Of a DNA stretch of 64,000 bases, positions 32,696 through 42,171 are shown in pieces. The notes below the pieces were generated by a model. The model had not been told where the DNA came from. It saw only the letters and a program-made list of their open reading frames with translations, and ran no database searches. Position numbers and translations under genes: made by a program. The DNA is from Ralstonia mannitolilytica (GTDB taxonomy: Bacteria > Pseudomonadota > Gammaproteobacteria > Burkholderiales > Burkholderiaceae). Numbering within the stretch: the stretch's first letter is position 1; each line of letters opens with the position of its first letter. Location of the stretch: contig NZ_CAJPVG010000006.1 of the NCBI RefSeq assembly GCF_905397375.1, positions 124,001-188,000 of the forward strand, written 5' to 3'.

Positions 32696-32730
32696 AAAAA
32701 CCCCGGCAGCTTCGGCTGGCCGGGGTTTTT
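32696..32730. terminator. Rho-independent terminator after icd
   Basis: AAAAACCCCGGC...GCCGGGGTTTTT forms a long GC-rich stem closed by A and T runs, so it can work in both directions. It lies 38 bp after the icd stop. Confidence 0.93.
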
Positions 32731-32787
32731 CGTTTCGAGCCGCAACCAGCCGCCCGCGTGTGCTCCAGTCTTGGGCGGCTTGCACTC

Positions 32788-33066
32788 TCAAAGGGGCGGG
32801 CGAGTCCCAACAAGCCTCAACGCCGATGCTGCAACAAAGGCGCCGCGGCCCATGCGTCGGCCTCGCCCATCAATCAGCGGGGGCCCGCGACGTTCCGGCG
32901 AAGCCGTCTTGCTCGTGGCGGCCTGCTTCATGGCTGCGGCGCGCGCGGCCAATGCATGCAGGAGGTCCCGCGCAGCACCAACGCCCTTTTGATATTCGCC
33001 GCGCGAATCGGCAACAGCGGGATCGACGGATGGGAAGATCGAGCGGGTCACGGCATTCCTCTTCAT
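32788..33066 (-). CDS. Small hypothetical protein downstream of the structured RNA
   Basis: A 92-residue frame starting MKRNAVTRSIFPSVD, with a helical centre (GVGAARDLLHALAARAAAMKQ) and a basic tail. Codon choice is mixed but protein-like. The frame stays open upstream to 33225, but that part lies inside a predicted RNA structure, so I prefer ATG 33066. No ribosome site is evident, which leaves the start doubtful. I do not recognise a family with certainty. The layout, a folded RNA followed by a small ORF, recalls the immunity regions of P4/P1-type phages with Icd-like proteins, as a hypothesis only. Confidence 0.45.
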   Translation of the reverse strand: MKRNAVTRSIFPSVDPAVADSRGEYQKGVGAARDLLHALAARAAAMKQAATSKTASPERRGPPLIDGRGRRMGRGAFVAASALRLVGTRPPL

Positions 33067-33118
33067 GTGATGAACGGAACCGCGCCCAACCCTTGGCGGG
33101 AGGGGTGGGCGAGCACAG

Positions 33119-33268
33119 GCAAGGTGGAAAACCGAGGTATAGCGATCGGCACGGCCGAAGCCGTTCAAGCCTGGCTCGCCCCAGGAAGGAGACGAAGCCA
33201 AGCCATAACGGTTCAGGACAAGCACCTATGCTCGGCGCTTGCCCGCTATACCCGAGGTTTCCACACCT
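33119..33268 (-). ncRNA. Predicted multi-stem structured RNA of unknown class
   Basis: Four stems nest as a junction. P1 pairs 33136-33144 with 33244-33252 (GGTATAGCG/CGCTATACC) and 33124-33130 with 33258-33264 (GTGGAAA/TTTCCAC) around a 5x5 internal loop. P2 pairs 33216-33226 with 33234-33244. P3 pairs 33169-33182 with 33189-33203 with one bulge. P4 is 33151-33155 with 33160-33164 and a UUCG loop. Non-Watson-Crick pairs in P2 and P3 are A-C on the plus strand but G-U on the minus strand, which indicates that the minus strand is transcribed. A competing 6-bp hairpin CGAGGT/ACCTCG (33253-33270) would block P1. The class is unknown. Confidence 0.6.
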
Positions 33269-33420
33269 CGATCGCATTCTCTATGGCACTGAAGCGATGG
33301 GCGCGAGTGTACCGATGGCTGCTTCGTCTGAGCAGGGGCGAAACTATAAATCAGAGTTTGTCTAGGGGAGGCACGTGCAGCGCCTAGAGGCGCGTTGTCG
33401 CGGCTGCGCGCGGATGGCGC

Positions 33421-34041
33421 CTAGTGAGGCACCCGCGTTGTGCCGGGCGATTGCGGCCCCGGCGAGCGCCCGCGCAGCACATCGCGCAGCCGCCGCACGC
33501 CGCGCCACAGCTTGGGCAGCAGCCACGCCGATACCAACAGCAGCAGCGCCAGCACCACCAGGAACGCGATCGGCAGGAAAAACGCCATCAACAAACCGCC
33601 GCTGGCGGCCACGTCTTCACTGAACGACGCCACCCAGTTCGAGAACGGTTCCGGCGACGTGTTGATCAGCGCGCGCGTGCCGGCCTTGGTGGCATGGGCT
33701 GTGCCGGCCAGCGTCCCGCCAATCAGTCCCGCAGCCACCATCCATTGCGGATCGAGCTGTCCGAACGCAGCCGCAGCCAGGATCGCACCGGCAGGCACGC
33801 GGATGAAGGTCTGGATGCCATCCCAAACGGAATCGAAACCGGGAATCTTGTCGGCGAGGAATTCCGCCACCGCCAGCACGCCGGCCAAGCCGATGACCCA
33901 CCACGATTCCAGCATCTGCAGACCGGGCGGCAGGTGCAGCCACCCCGCGCGGCCCAGGATGCCCGCAGCGAACACGGCCAGGTAGAGACGGAAGCCGCTG
34001 GTCCAGGACAAGCCGGCGGCCAGCGCGGCGGTTTCCAGCAT
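33421..34041 (-). CDS. DUF4126 family membrane protein
   Basis: A 206-residue protein with about five hydrophobic segments. It opens LETAALAAGLSWTSGFRLYLAVFAAGILGR, followed by VIGLAGVLAVAEFLADKIPGFDSVWD and GLIGGTLAGTAHATKAGTRALINTSPEPFSN, all characteristic of the DUF4126 family. The C-terminal half has a strong helix (FFLPIAFLVVLALLLLVSAWLL) and an Arg-rich end. Function is unknown; it is an integral inner-membrane protein. The start is ATG 34041 (a TTG 15 bp upstream is possible). It follows the frameshifted DUF2501 gene after 74 bp. Confidence 0.87.
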   Translation of the reverse strand: MLETAALAAGLSWTSGFRLYLAVFAAGILGRAGWLHLPPGLQMLESWWVIGLAGVLAVAEFLADKIPGFDSVWDGIQTFIRVPAGAILAAAAFGQLDPQWMVAAGLIGGTLAGTAHATKAGTRALINTSPEPFSNWVASFSEDVAASGGLLMAFFLPIAFLVVLALLLLVSAWLLPKLWRGVRRLRDVLRGRSPGPQSPGTTRVPH

Positions 34042-34115
34042 GGATGCCTCGAGCAAAATGGCGGGCGAACGCCCATCGATACTGCAGTGTAGTGCGCGCC
34101 TGGCCGCGTCGCGCC

Positions 34116-34572
34116 TCAGAGCAGCGATTTGCCCTGCGACAGGATCTTGTCGCAGGCCTGGCGGGTGATCTGCGACTTGATGCTGGCCAGGTCGAATGTG
34201 CTGCCGTCGGCGCCGGTGAGGATGCCCCGGGTGCCATCCGTATAGCCTGGGTCAGACGCGGGCGCGCCCCCCAGCTTGCCGAGCAGCCTGTCCTTGACCG
34301 ACTCCGCGCCGGCGCCGCTCAGGTAATTGTTCTTCACGCAGAACTCCAGCACCCCGGCCACATTGCCGGTGCTGCCCGAGCTGAGCGAACCCAGCGACGG
34401 CAGGCCGCCGCCCATTCCACCGAGATTCCCCAGGGCGCCCAACCCGCCGGAGGATTCGTGCCCGCCTTGCGTGGCGCTTTTGATGAGATCGCCGATCTGC
34501 GCTGGCACCGGCCGGCAGTAACGCCGCAATGAGGGCGACGGAGAGGGCGGTACAGGCGATGTGCTGTTTCAT
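34116..34572 (-). pseudogene. DUF2501 (YjjA-like) exported protein gene with a frameshift
   Basis: From ATG 34572, with AAGGAG 8 bases upstream, the sequence encodes a perfect signal peptide (MKQHIACTALSVALIAALLP then AGASA). The rest of the protein (QIGDLIKSATQGG, VLEFCVKNNYLSG, ITRQACDKILSQGKSLL) continues in another frame that overlaps the first at about 34497-34500. Reading GCCAGCGCAGATC where GCCAGCGCGCAGATC would be in frame points to loss of one GC dinucleotide just at the signal cleavage site. Without the shift it would be a DUF2501 protein of about 152 residues with two Cys. It is either a genuine recent mutation or a sequence error. Confidence 0.8.
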
Positions 34573-34678
34573 GCGGGGGGCTCCTTGAACACGGGGATCA
34601 TCCACGCACCCTGGCGCACGCTGCGACGAAATGGCGTGTTGCTTGCGGTGTGCCGCCATTGTCCGCCGCTGCGGCAAC

Positions 34679-34707
34679 AAAAAACCCGGCGTGGTACCGG
34701 GTTTTTT
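34679..34707. terminator. Bidirectional terminator downstream of the cold-shock gene
   Basis: AACAAAAAACCCGG-CGTGGTA-CCGGGTTTTTTG is a GC stem flanked by A and T runs. On the minus strand it ends the cold-shock transcript 43 bp beyond its stop. Confidence 0.92.
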
Positions 34708-34749
34708 GCAATTGGGCGTCCGCCAGCGGCGGGCGCCCCATGACGCCGA

Positions 34750-34956
34750 TCAGGCGGCCGACTGGATATTGGTGGCCTGCTTGCCCTTCGGACCCTGCGT
34801 CACCTCGAACGTGACGCGCTGGCCTTCCTTGAGCGTCTTGAAGCCGCTCATCTGGATGGCCGAGAAATGCGCGAACAGTTCTTCACCACCCTCGTCAGGC
34901 GAGATGAAACCGAAACCCTTGGCATCGTTGAACCATTTGACAGTACCGCTTGCCAT
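34750..34956 (-). CDS. cspA: Cold-shock protein, CspA family
   Basis: A 68-residue single cold-shock domain. The RNP1 motif is KGFGFISP (residues about 13-20) and the RNP2-like motif is LFAHFSAI; VKWFNDAKGFGF at the N-terminus and the final GPKGKQATNI are typical. It binds single-stranded RNA and DNA and melts RNA structure, aiding translation in the cold or under stress. GGAGG precedes ATG 34956. The promoter found at 35236-35264 would give a leader of about 270 bases, a normal feature of cold-regulated csp genes. Which of the several csp paralogues this is cannot be told. Confidence 0.96.
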   Translation of the reverse strand: MASGTVKWFNDAKGFGFISPDEGGEELFAHFSAIQMSGFKTLKEGQRVTFEVTQGPKGKQATNIQSAA

Positions 34957-35235
34957 AAACAACCCCTCCGTGGAAACACAAGTCCGAGCGGGGAAAGCAT
35001 GCCTGTCGGGCCAGTGCAGAGCGGTACCGCGCAGTCATCGCCGGGCGTCGGCCGTGGGGCACGACGAAAGGCGCGGATGGAACCGCGCCGTCAGCGATCG
35101 GTCTTCTCGTGGCAGGCGCCACAGCCTGAAGCGGTTGTCGATCTGTTGTCGACTGGTGTGAGGCCTCCCCGGCTCACCATCATGAGGCCTGCTGCCAACG
35201 GTTTGCGGGGCAGTAAGACGCACATGTTGAATTCG

Positions 35236-35264
35236 ATTGTTCGAGGAAAGCAACAGACTGTCAA
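35236..35264 (-). promoter_or_regulatory. Sigma-70 promoter of the cold-shock gene
   Basis: On the minus strand, TTGACA (35264-35259) is followed after 17 bp by AACAAT (35241-35236). The -35 box is perfect and the spacing ideal. Transcription would start near 35229, leaving about 270 bases before the csp start codon. Confidence 0.7.
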
Positions 35265-35495
35265 GGCCGCCGAAGATGGGTTTGTGGCGAAAAACGGTCA
35301 GTTTTGGAAGAGGTTTCGCTCGAAATTGAGCCGGTCGCCCCCACTATGAGAAAACGATTGGCATGGCAGGCCCGGAGCTTGCGCCGCTCTCCGGCGGGCA
35401 GCGGCGGAAAAACCCCTCCGCGCCGAGGGCCGACGGAAGCACGCCGGCTCGGCCAAACCGTTTGCAGACCTTGAAGTCAGCGTTATTTCCCCAAA

Positions 35496-35523
35496 TTGCG
35501 AAGTCGAAAGGAGTGGTTAGAAT
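35496..35523 (+). promoter_or_regulatory. clpS: Sigma-70 promoter of clpS
   Basis: TTGCGA (35496-35501), a 16-bp spacer and TAGAAT (35518-35523). The expected transcription start about 7 bases later coincides with the clpS ATG at 35530. The nearest GGAG (35510-35513) is too far from the ATG to act as a ribosome site, so the mRNA may be leaderless. Confidence 0.5.
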
Positions 35524-35529
35524 AAGACC

Positions 35530-35852
35530 ATGGCAATCCGGCAAGCGACCACTCCACAACACGATGCAGGCACCGTCCTGGAGCGGAAAGAGCAAGCGCT
35601 CAAACCGCCCGCGATGTACAAGGTGCTGCTGCTCAACGACGACTACACCCCGATGGAATTCGTCGTGATGATCCTTCAGCAATATTTCAGCAAAGACCGG
35701 GAGACTGCCACACAGATCATGCTGACTGTGCATCGGGAAGGTAAGGGCGTGTGCGGTATCTACACTCGGGATATCGCCGCGACGAAAGTGGAATTGGTAT
35801 CAACCCATGCACGGCAGGCGGGGCACCCGCTGCAGTGCGTGATGGAGGAAGC

Positions 35853-35856
<4 letters not shown>
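35530..35856 (+). CDS. clpS: ATP-dependent Clp protease adaptor ClpS
   Basis: A 108-residue adaptor that delivers N-end-rule substrates to ClpAP. The unstructured N-terminus (about 25 residues) is followed by the conserved core PPAMYKVLLLNDDYTPMEFV with the N-degron-binding Asn/Asp pair. FSKDRETATQIMLTVHREGKGVCGIYTRDIAATKV then carries the Met and His of the specificity pocket. Its TGA overlaps the clpA ATG (ATGA), so the two are translationally coupled. The upstream sequence lacks a properly spaced ribosome site and the likely promoter abuts the start codon. Confidence 0.97.
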
Positions 35857-38141
<2,285 letters not shown>

Positions 38142-38160
38142 CCCGTCAGACGCTCCAAAG

Positions 38161-38192
38161 AAAACGGCCCGGAAAAACTCCGGGCCGTTTTT
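38161..38192. terminator. Terminator between convergent clpA and dut
   Basis: AAAACGGCCCGGA-AAAAC-TCCGGGCCGTTTTT has a 12-13-bp stem with A and T tails and serves both converging transcripts. Confidence 0.94.
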
Positions 38193-38211
38193 CTATGTGC
38201 CGACGATGCAC

Positions 38212-38658
38212 TCAGTGGCGTCCCGTGCTGCCGAAGCCACCGGCACCGCGCTCGCTTTCTGCAAAGTCATCGACGATGTTCAACTCGGCTTGCACCACCG
38301 GCACGATCACCAGTTGTGCCAAGCGCTCCATCGGATTGAGCACGAACGCCGTGCTGCCACGGTTCCACGTGCTCACCATCAGTTGGCCCTGGTAATCCGA
38401 ATCGATCAGGCCGACCAGGTTGCCCAGCACGATGCCGTGCTTGTGGCCCATGCCCGAGCGCGGCAGGATCAGCGCGGCATAACCGGGGTCGGCCAGGTGG
38501 ATCGCCATGCCGGTCGGAATCAGGTGCGTGGTGCCGGGCTCGATGGTGAGCGGGGCGTCGATGCAGGCGCGCAGGTCCAGCCCGGCGCTGCCGGCGGTGG
38601 CGTACTGCGGAAGCTGTTCGTGCAGGCGGGCGTCGAGGATCTTGACGTCGAGTTTCAT
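38212..38658 (-). CDS. dut: Deoxyuridine 5'-triphosphate nucleotidohydrolase (dUTPase)
   Basis: A 148-residue trimeric dUTPase that hydrolyses dUTP to dUMP and keeps uracil out of DNA. The five motifs are present in order: AGSAGLDLRAC, PRSGMGHKHGI, GNLVGLIDSDYQG (with the catalytic Asp), RLAQLVIVPV and the C-terminal Gly-rich arm RGAGGFGSTGRH that closes over the site. It is last in the coaBC-LLM-dut operon and its ATG overlaps the preceding stop by 4 bp, so it is translationally coupled. Confidence 0.97.
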   Translation of the reverse strand: MKLDVKILDARLHEQLPQYATAGSAGLDLRACIDAPLTIEPGTTHLIPTGMAIHLADPGYAALILPRSGMGHKHGIVLGNLVGLIDSDYQGQLMVSTWNRGSTAFVLNPMERLAQLVIVPVVQAELNIVDDFAESERGAGGFGSTGRH

Positions 38659-39701
38659 GCGGGGCAGGCCGAGGAGGTTGCAGAAGCCGGAGATGGTAGC
38701 GCAAACGCCTCGGCCAGCAGCTCGTACGAGCGCAGGCGCGCCTTGTAGCTGGGCGCGACGGTCAGCACGATCAGTTCGTCGGCGACAAAGCGGCTCTTGA
38801 GCGCAAGCATCTGCTCGGCCACGGATTCCGGTGTGCCGATGATGCTGCGCGGCCGCTCCCGCATGACGATGGCCTGGTCGCGCTCGGTGTAGACGTGCGC
38901 TTCGGCTTGCTCGACAGTCGGGATCGGGCCATTCACGCCAATCGCCATCTGCACGCGGCGCAAATCAATCGCAGCTTCGTAGCGGCGCGCCTCGGCTTCA
39001 GTGTCTGCCGCGATCACGAAGACGGCGGCAGCGCTGTACGGCCGTGCGTCGTAGCCGGGTTCGAAATCGGTACGGTACTGCTGCGCGACGATGTGCCCGA
39101 CGTGCGGATTGATGAAATGGGCAAACGCGAAACGGGTACCGAGGCGCGCGGCCAACGCGCCACCAAAATCGCTGGAGCCGAGCACCCACAGTTCGGGTTG
39201 GGTGTCGATCTCGGGCTGCAGGATGACGCCGTAAGCGGGGTGATCCGGTGGCAGCGTGCCCGTCAGGTGCCAGATCAGTTCCTGCACCTGCTGCGGGAAG
39301 ATGTCGCCCCGGTTGTAGTCGCCCATGGCCACGGCCTGCGCGGTACGCATGTCGCCGCCGGGTGCGCGGCCGACACCCAGGTCGATACGGTTCGGGAACA
39401 GCGCTTCCAGCAGGCGGAACTGCTCGGCCAGCTTGAACGGGCTGTAGTACGGCAGCATCACGCCGCCGGAGCCCACGCGCAGGTGCTTCGTGGCGCTCGC
39501 CACGCGGGCGATCATCACTTCGGGCGCGGGGTTGCTGACGCCGCGCAGGCCGTGGTGCTCGGCGCACCAGTAGCGCGTGTAGCCGAGCGAATCCGTCAGT
39601 TGCGCCAGGTCGACCGTCGCGGCAATGGCATCGCGTGCGCTGTGGCCATAGATGACGGGGCTTTGGTCCAGGACCGATAGACGGATCGGCGCGGCGCTCA
39701 T
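38655..39701 (-). CDS. LLM-class (luciferase-like) flavin-dependent oxidoreductase
   Basis: A 348-residue TIM-barrel flavoprotein of the bacterial luciferase-like superfamily. It opens IRLSVLDQSPVIYGHSARDAIAATVDLAQLTDSLGYTRYWCAEHH, with HHGLRGVSNPAPEVMIARVA and FPNRIDLGVGRAPGGD later, matching the YhbW group of monooxygenases. FMNH2 would be supplied by a reductase. Substrate unknown. It sits between coaBC and dut with 4-bp overlaps on both sides, so it is part of that operon even though no biochemical link is known. Confidence 0.92.
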   Translation of the reverse strand: MSAAPIRLSVLDQSPVIYGHSARDAIAATVDLAQLTDSLGYTRYWCAEHHGLRGVSNPAPEVMIARVASATKHLRVGSGGVMLPYYSPFKLAEQFRLLEALFPNRIDLGVGRAPGGDMRTAQAVAMGDYNRGDIFPQQVQELIWHLTGTLPPDHPAYGVILQPEIDTQPELWVLGSSDFGGALAARLGTRFAFAHFINPHVGHIVAQQYRTDFEPGYDARPYSAAAVFVIAADTEAEARRYEAAIDLRRVQMAIGVNGPIPTVEQAEAHVYTERDQAIVMRERPRSIIGTPESVAEQMLALKSRFVADELIVLTVAPSYKARLRSYELLAEAFALPSPASATSSACPA

Positions 39702-40903
39702 GACCGTGCTCCGTGCACGCGGTCGGCGATGGCGGCGACGATCTGGCGCGCGAGCGTCAGCTTGTCGGCGCGCGGCAGGCGCGTGATGCCCTTGGCATCG
39801 AAGAGCGCGACTTCATTGTCGTCGCGGCCGAAGGTCTGATGCCCGAGATTGCCGACCAGCAACGGGATGCCTTTTTTCTGGCGCTTGGCCTCGCCGAACT
39901 CTTCCAGGCGTTCGGTTTCTGCTGCAAAGCCGACGCAGAAGGGCGCATTCGCACGGCGTGCCACGGCGGCCAGGATGTCCGGGTTCTGCGTGAACGTCAG
40001 TGTCGGTACGTCGGAATCGCTCTGCTTCTTGAGCTTCTGCTCCGCGGCTTGCGCCACACGCCAATCCGCCACGGCGGCCACGGCAATGAAAATGTCGTTC
40101 TTCGTGGTGTCCAGCTCGCGCATGACGGCATCGTGCATCTGCTGGGCAGTCTGCACATCGATGCGCAATACGCCTGCAGGCGTGTCCTGATGGCACGGCC
40201 CAGCGACGAGCGTGACCGTCGCACCGGCCTGCGATGCAGCCCGCGCCAGCGCAAAGCCCATCTTGCCGCTCGACAGATTCGTGATGCCGCGCACCGGGTC
40301 GATCGGCTCGAAGGTCGGGCCGGCTGTCAACAGCACGCGGTGGCCGCGCAGCAGCTTGGGCTGGAAGAAGCCGATGAGTTGCTCGACGATGTCTTCCGGC
40401 TCGAGCATGCGGCCGTCGCCGACTTCGCCGCAGGCCTGGTCGCCGGCATCGGGGCCGAGCAGCGTGACGTCATCCGCGCGCAGCTGCGCGGCGTTGCGCT
40501 GAGTAGCGGGCGCGGCCCACATCTGCCGGTTCATGGCGGGGGCCACGAGCAGCGGGCAGTCGCGCGCGATGCATAGCGTGGAGAGCAGATCGTCGGCCAT
40601 GCCGTGCGCAAGCTTGGCGAGGAAGTCCGTCGATGCTGGGGCGATGACGATTGCGTCCGCTTCGCGCGAGAGATCGATATGCGGCATGTTGTTGCCGATG
40701 CGGTTGTCCCACTCCGACGTGAAGACGGGGCGTCCGGAAAGCGCCTGCATCGTCACCGGCGTGATGAAGTGCGTGGCGGCGTCGGTCATCACCACCTGCA
40801 CGGTCGCACCGGCCTTGGTCAGCAGCCGCACGAGCTCGGCCGACTTGTAGCACGCGATGCCGCCGGTCAGGCCGAGCACGAAATGTTTGCCTTGCAGTTC
40901 CAT
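39698..40903 (-). CDS. coaBC: Bifunctional phosphopantothenoylcysteine decarboxylase/phosphopantothenate-cysteine ligase
   Basis: A 401-residue fusion for coenzyme A synthesis. The N-terminal CoaC half (about 1-185) is a flavoprotein: GLTGGIACYKSAELVRLL, a PASTDFLAKLAHGMADDLLST stretch and the catalytic PAMNRQMW. The C-terminal CoaB half (about 190-400) opens with HRVLLTAGPTFEPIDPVRGITNLSSGKMG, the CTP-binding domain, and has KKQ-containing loops near 290 and NDIFIAVAAVADW. It makes phosphopantothenoylcysteine and then decarboxylates it. First gene of the operon with the LLM enzyme and dut, divergent from YdcF. Confidence 0.97.
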   Translation of the reverse strand: MELQGKHFVLGLTGGIACYKSAELVRLLTKAGATVQVVMTDAATHFITPVTMQALSGRPVFTSEWDNRIGNNMPHIDLSREADAIVIAPASTDFLAKLAHGMADDLLSTLCIARDCPLLVAPAMNRQMWAAPATQRNAAQLRADDVTLLGPDAGDQACGEVGDGRMLEPEDIVEQLIGFFQPKLLRGHRVLLTAGPTFEPIDPVRGITNLSSGKMGFALARAASQAGATVTLVAGPCHQDTPAGVLRIDVQTAQQMHDAVMRELDTTKNDIFIAVAAVADWRVAQAAEQKLKKQSDSDVPTLTFTQNPDILAAVARRANAPFCVGFAAETERLEEFGEAKRQKKGIPLLVGNLGHQTFGRDDNEVALFDAKGITRLPRADKLTLARQIVAAIADRVHGARS

Positions 40904-41037
40904 AACTGTCCGCTGGGGTCCGATTGACGCAATGTGCTTGGGCAGGATACAACCCGGAGCCGGATCGGCCCGCCCGTCAGTGTGGCGATGATACCGGCTT
41001 GGCCCGAAGCCCGTCCGGCGCCCGGATTTTTCCTCAA

Positions 41038-41625
41038 ATGCTCATTCCCGATATGGTTTTCGCTCGTTCGGCAGTCTGCAATGTCCTGGCGGTAGTCGGC
41101 GCATTGTCCCTTGTCGCCCTGGTGACGGGCGCGGTGCTCGTGCGCGAAGCCAAAGCGTGGTTGCGCGAGGAGTCCGTGCCTGCGAGGGCAGACGTGATCG
41201 TTGTCCTCGGCGGGGAATCGGGTCAGCGCGTGATCGGTGCGGCGGAGCTGTATCACGCGGGTGTGGCGCCGCGCGTGTTCGTGAGCGGGGAGGGAGATTG
41301 CCTGCTGATCGTGCGCCGGCTGGTGATGGCCGGCATACCGGCTGACCGCATCGGCTACGAGTGTGAATCGGGTAGCACGATGGAAAACGCGCAGATGACG
41401 CACCGGGCGTTGACCGGTCAGCATGTCGGCCGCGCGGTGCTGGTCACCAGTTGGTACCACACAGGCCGGGCGCGGGACGTATTCCGCCAGGTGTGGCCTG
41501 ATGTGGCATGGGGCGTGCACGGCGTATTCGCCGGGGACACGCTCACCAAGTCGTTGCCGATTTACGAGAGCGGAACCATCTTGGCCGAGTACATCAAACG
41601 GGCGTGGTACGCGATTCGATACTGA
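41038..41625 (+). CDS. YdcF family (DUF218) membrane-anchored protein
   Basis: A protein of about 195 residues. One N-terminal membrane helix (AVCNVLAVVGALSLVALVTGAVL) is followed by the DUF218 domain: ADVIVVLGGESGQRVIGAAELYHAGVAPRVFVSGEG, a middle ESGSTMENAQ motif, and AVLVTSWYHTGRARDVFRQ. Relatives include ElyC/SanA-type proteins linked to the cell envelope. The start may be ATG 41038 or ATG 41053, without a good ribosome site. It is the only plus-strand gene inside the otherwise minus-strand ribF-ileS-lspA...coaBC-dut block, and convergent with lspA. Confidence 0.8.
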   Translation: MLIPDMVFARSAVCNVLAVVGALSLVALVTGAVLVREAKAWLREESVPARADVIVVLGGESGQRVIGAAELYHAGVAPRVFVSGEGDCLLIVRRLVMAGIPADRIGYECESGSTMENAQMTHRALTGQHVGRAVLVTSWYHTGRARDVFRQVWPDVAWGVHGVFAGDTLTKSLPIYESGTILAEYIKRAWYAIRY

Positions 41626-41652
41626 TTCACTACCACGCCACTGCGTCGGCGT

Positions 41653-42171
41653 TCAGCGCCGCACGCGCCGCAGTTCGTCAACGATCAACAGCACGGCGCC
41701 GATCGTGATCCCGCAGTCCGCCACATTGAATGCGGGCCAGTGGTAGGTGTTGAGGTGAAAGTCGAGGAAGTCCACCACGTGGCCGTAGACGACGCGGTCG
41801 ATCACGTTGCCAAGCGCCCCACCCAGGATGAGCGCGAGCGCAAAGCAGAACAGCTTCTGCGCGCTGTGCCGCTTGAGCAGCCACACGATGAACAGCGCCG
41901 CCGCGATTCCCAGGCCTGTGAAGAACCAGCGTTGCCAGCCCCCAGCCGCCGCCAGGAACGAGAACGCCGCCCCCTTGTTGTAGGCCAGCACCAGGTTGAA
42001 GAAACCCGTGATCGGGCGCGATTGTCCGTACGTGAACGTCTTCAGGATCGCGATCTTGGTCAGCTGGTCCAGCAGGATCCAGATCACGGCCAGGCCCAGC
42101 CAGGGGCCCAGACCATGACCGCCGCCTGAACGCGAAACCGCCTTGCTCTTGCCGTTGTTGCGAGTGGCCAT
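41653..42171 (-). CDS. lspA: Lipoprotein signal peptidase (signal peptidase II)
   Basis: A 172-residue inner-membrane aspartyl protease that removes signal peptides from prolipoproteins. Four membrane helices are visible. The conserved blocks are WILLDQLTKIAI, PITGFFNLVLAYNKGAAFSFLA, GNVIDRVVYGHVVDFLDF with the first catalytic Asp, and FNVADCGITIGAVLLIVDEL with the second. The ATG overlaps the ileS stop (ATGA), as in many proteobacteria. The N-terminal 20 residues are basic and Ser/Gly-rich, slightly longer than usual. Confidence 0.97.
   Translation of the reverse strand: MATRNNGKSKAVSRSGGGHGLGPWLGLAVIWILLDQLTKIAILKTFTYGQSRPITGFFNLVLAYNKGAAFSFLAAAGGWQRWFFTGLGIAAALFIVWLLKRHSAQKLFCFALALILGGALGNVIDRVVYGHVVDFLDFHLNTYHWPAFNVADCGITIGAVLLIVDELRRVRR

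Larger units (their letters stand above)
34957..35529. other. Shared divergent leader region of csp and clpS
   Basis: About 570 bp without a credible coding frame. The left half is the predicted long 5' leader of the cold-shock gene (minus strand, from about 35229). The right end holds the clpS promoter. Short frames on both strands look random. Confidence 0.6.
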
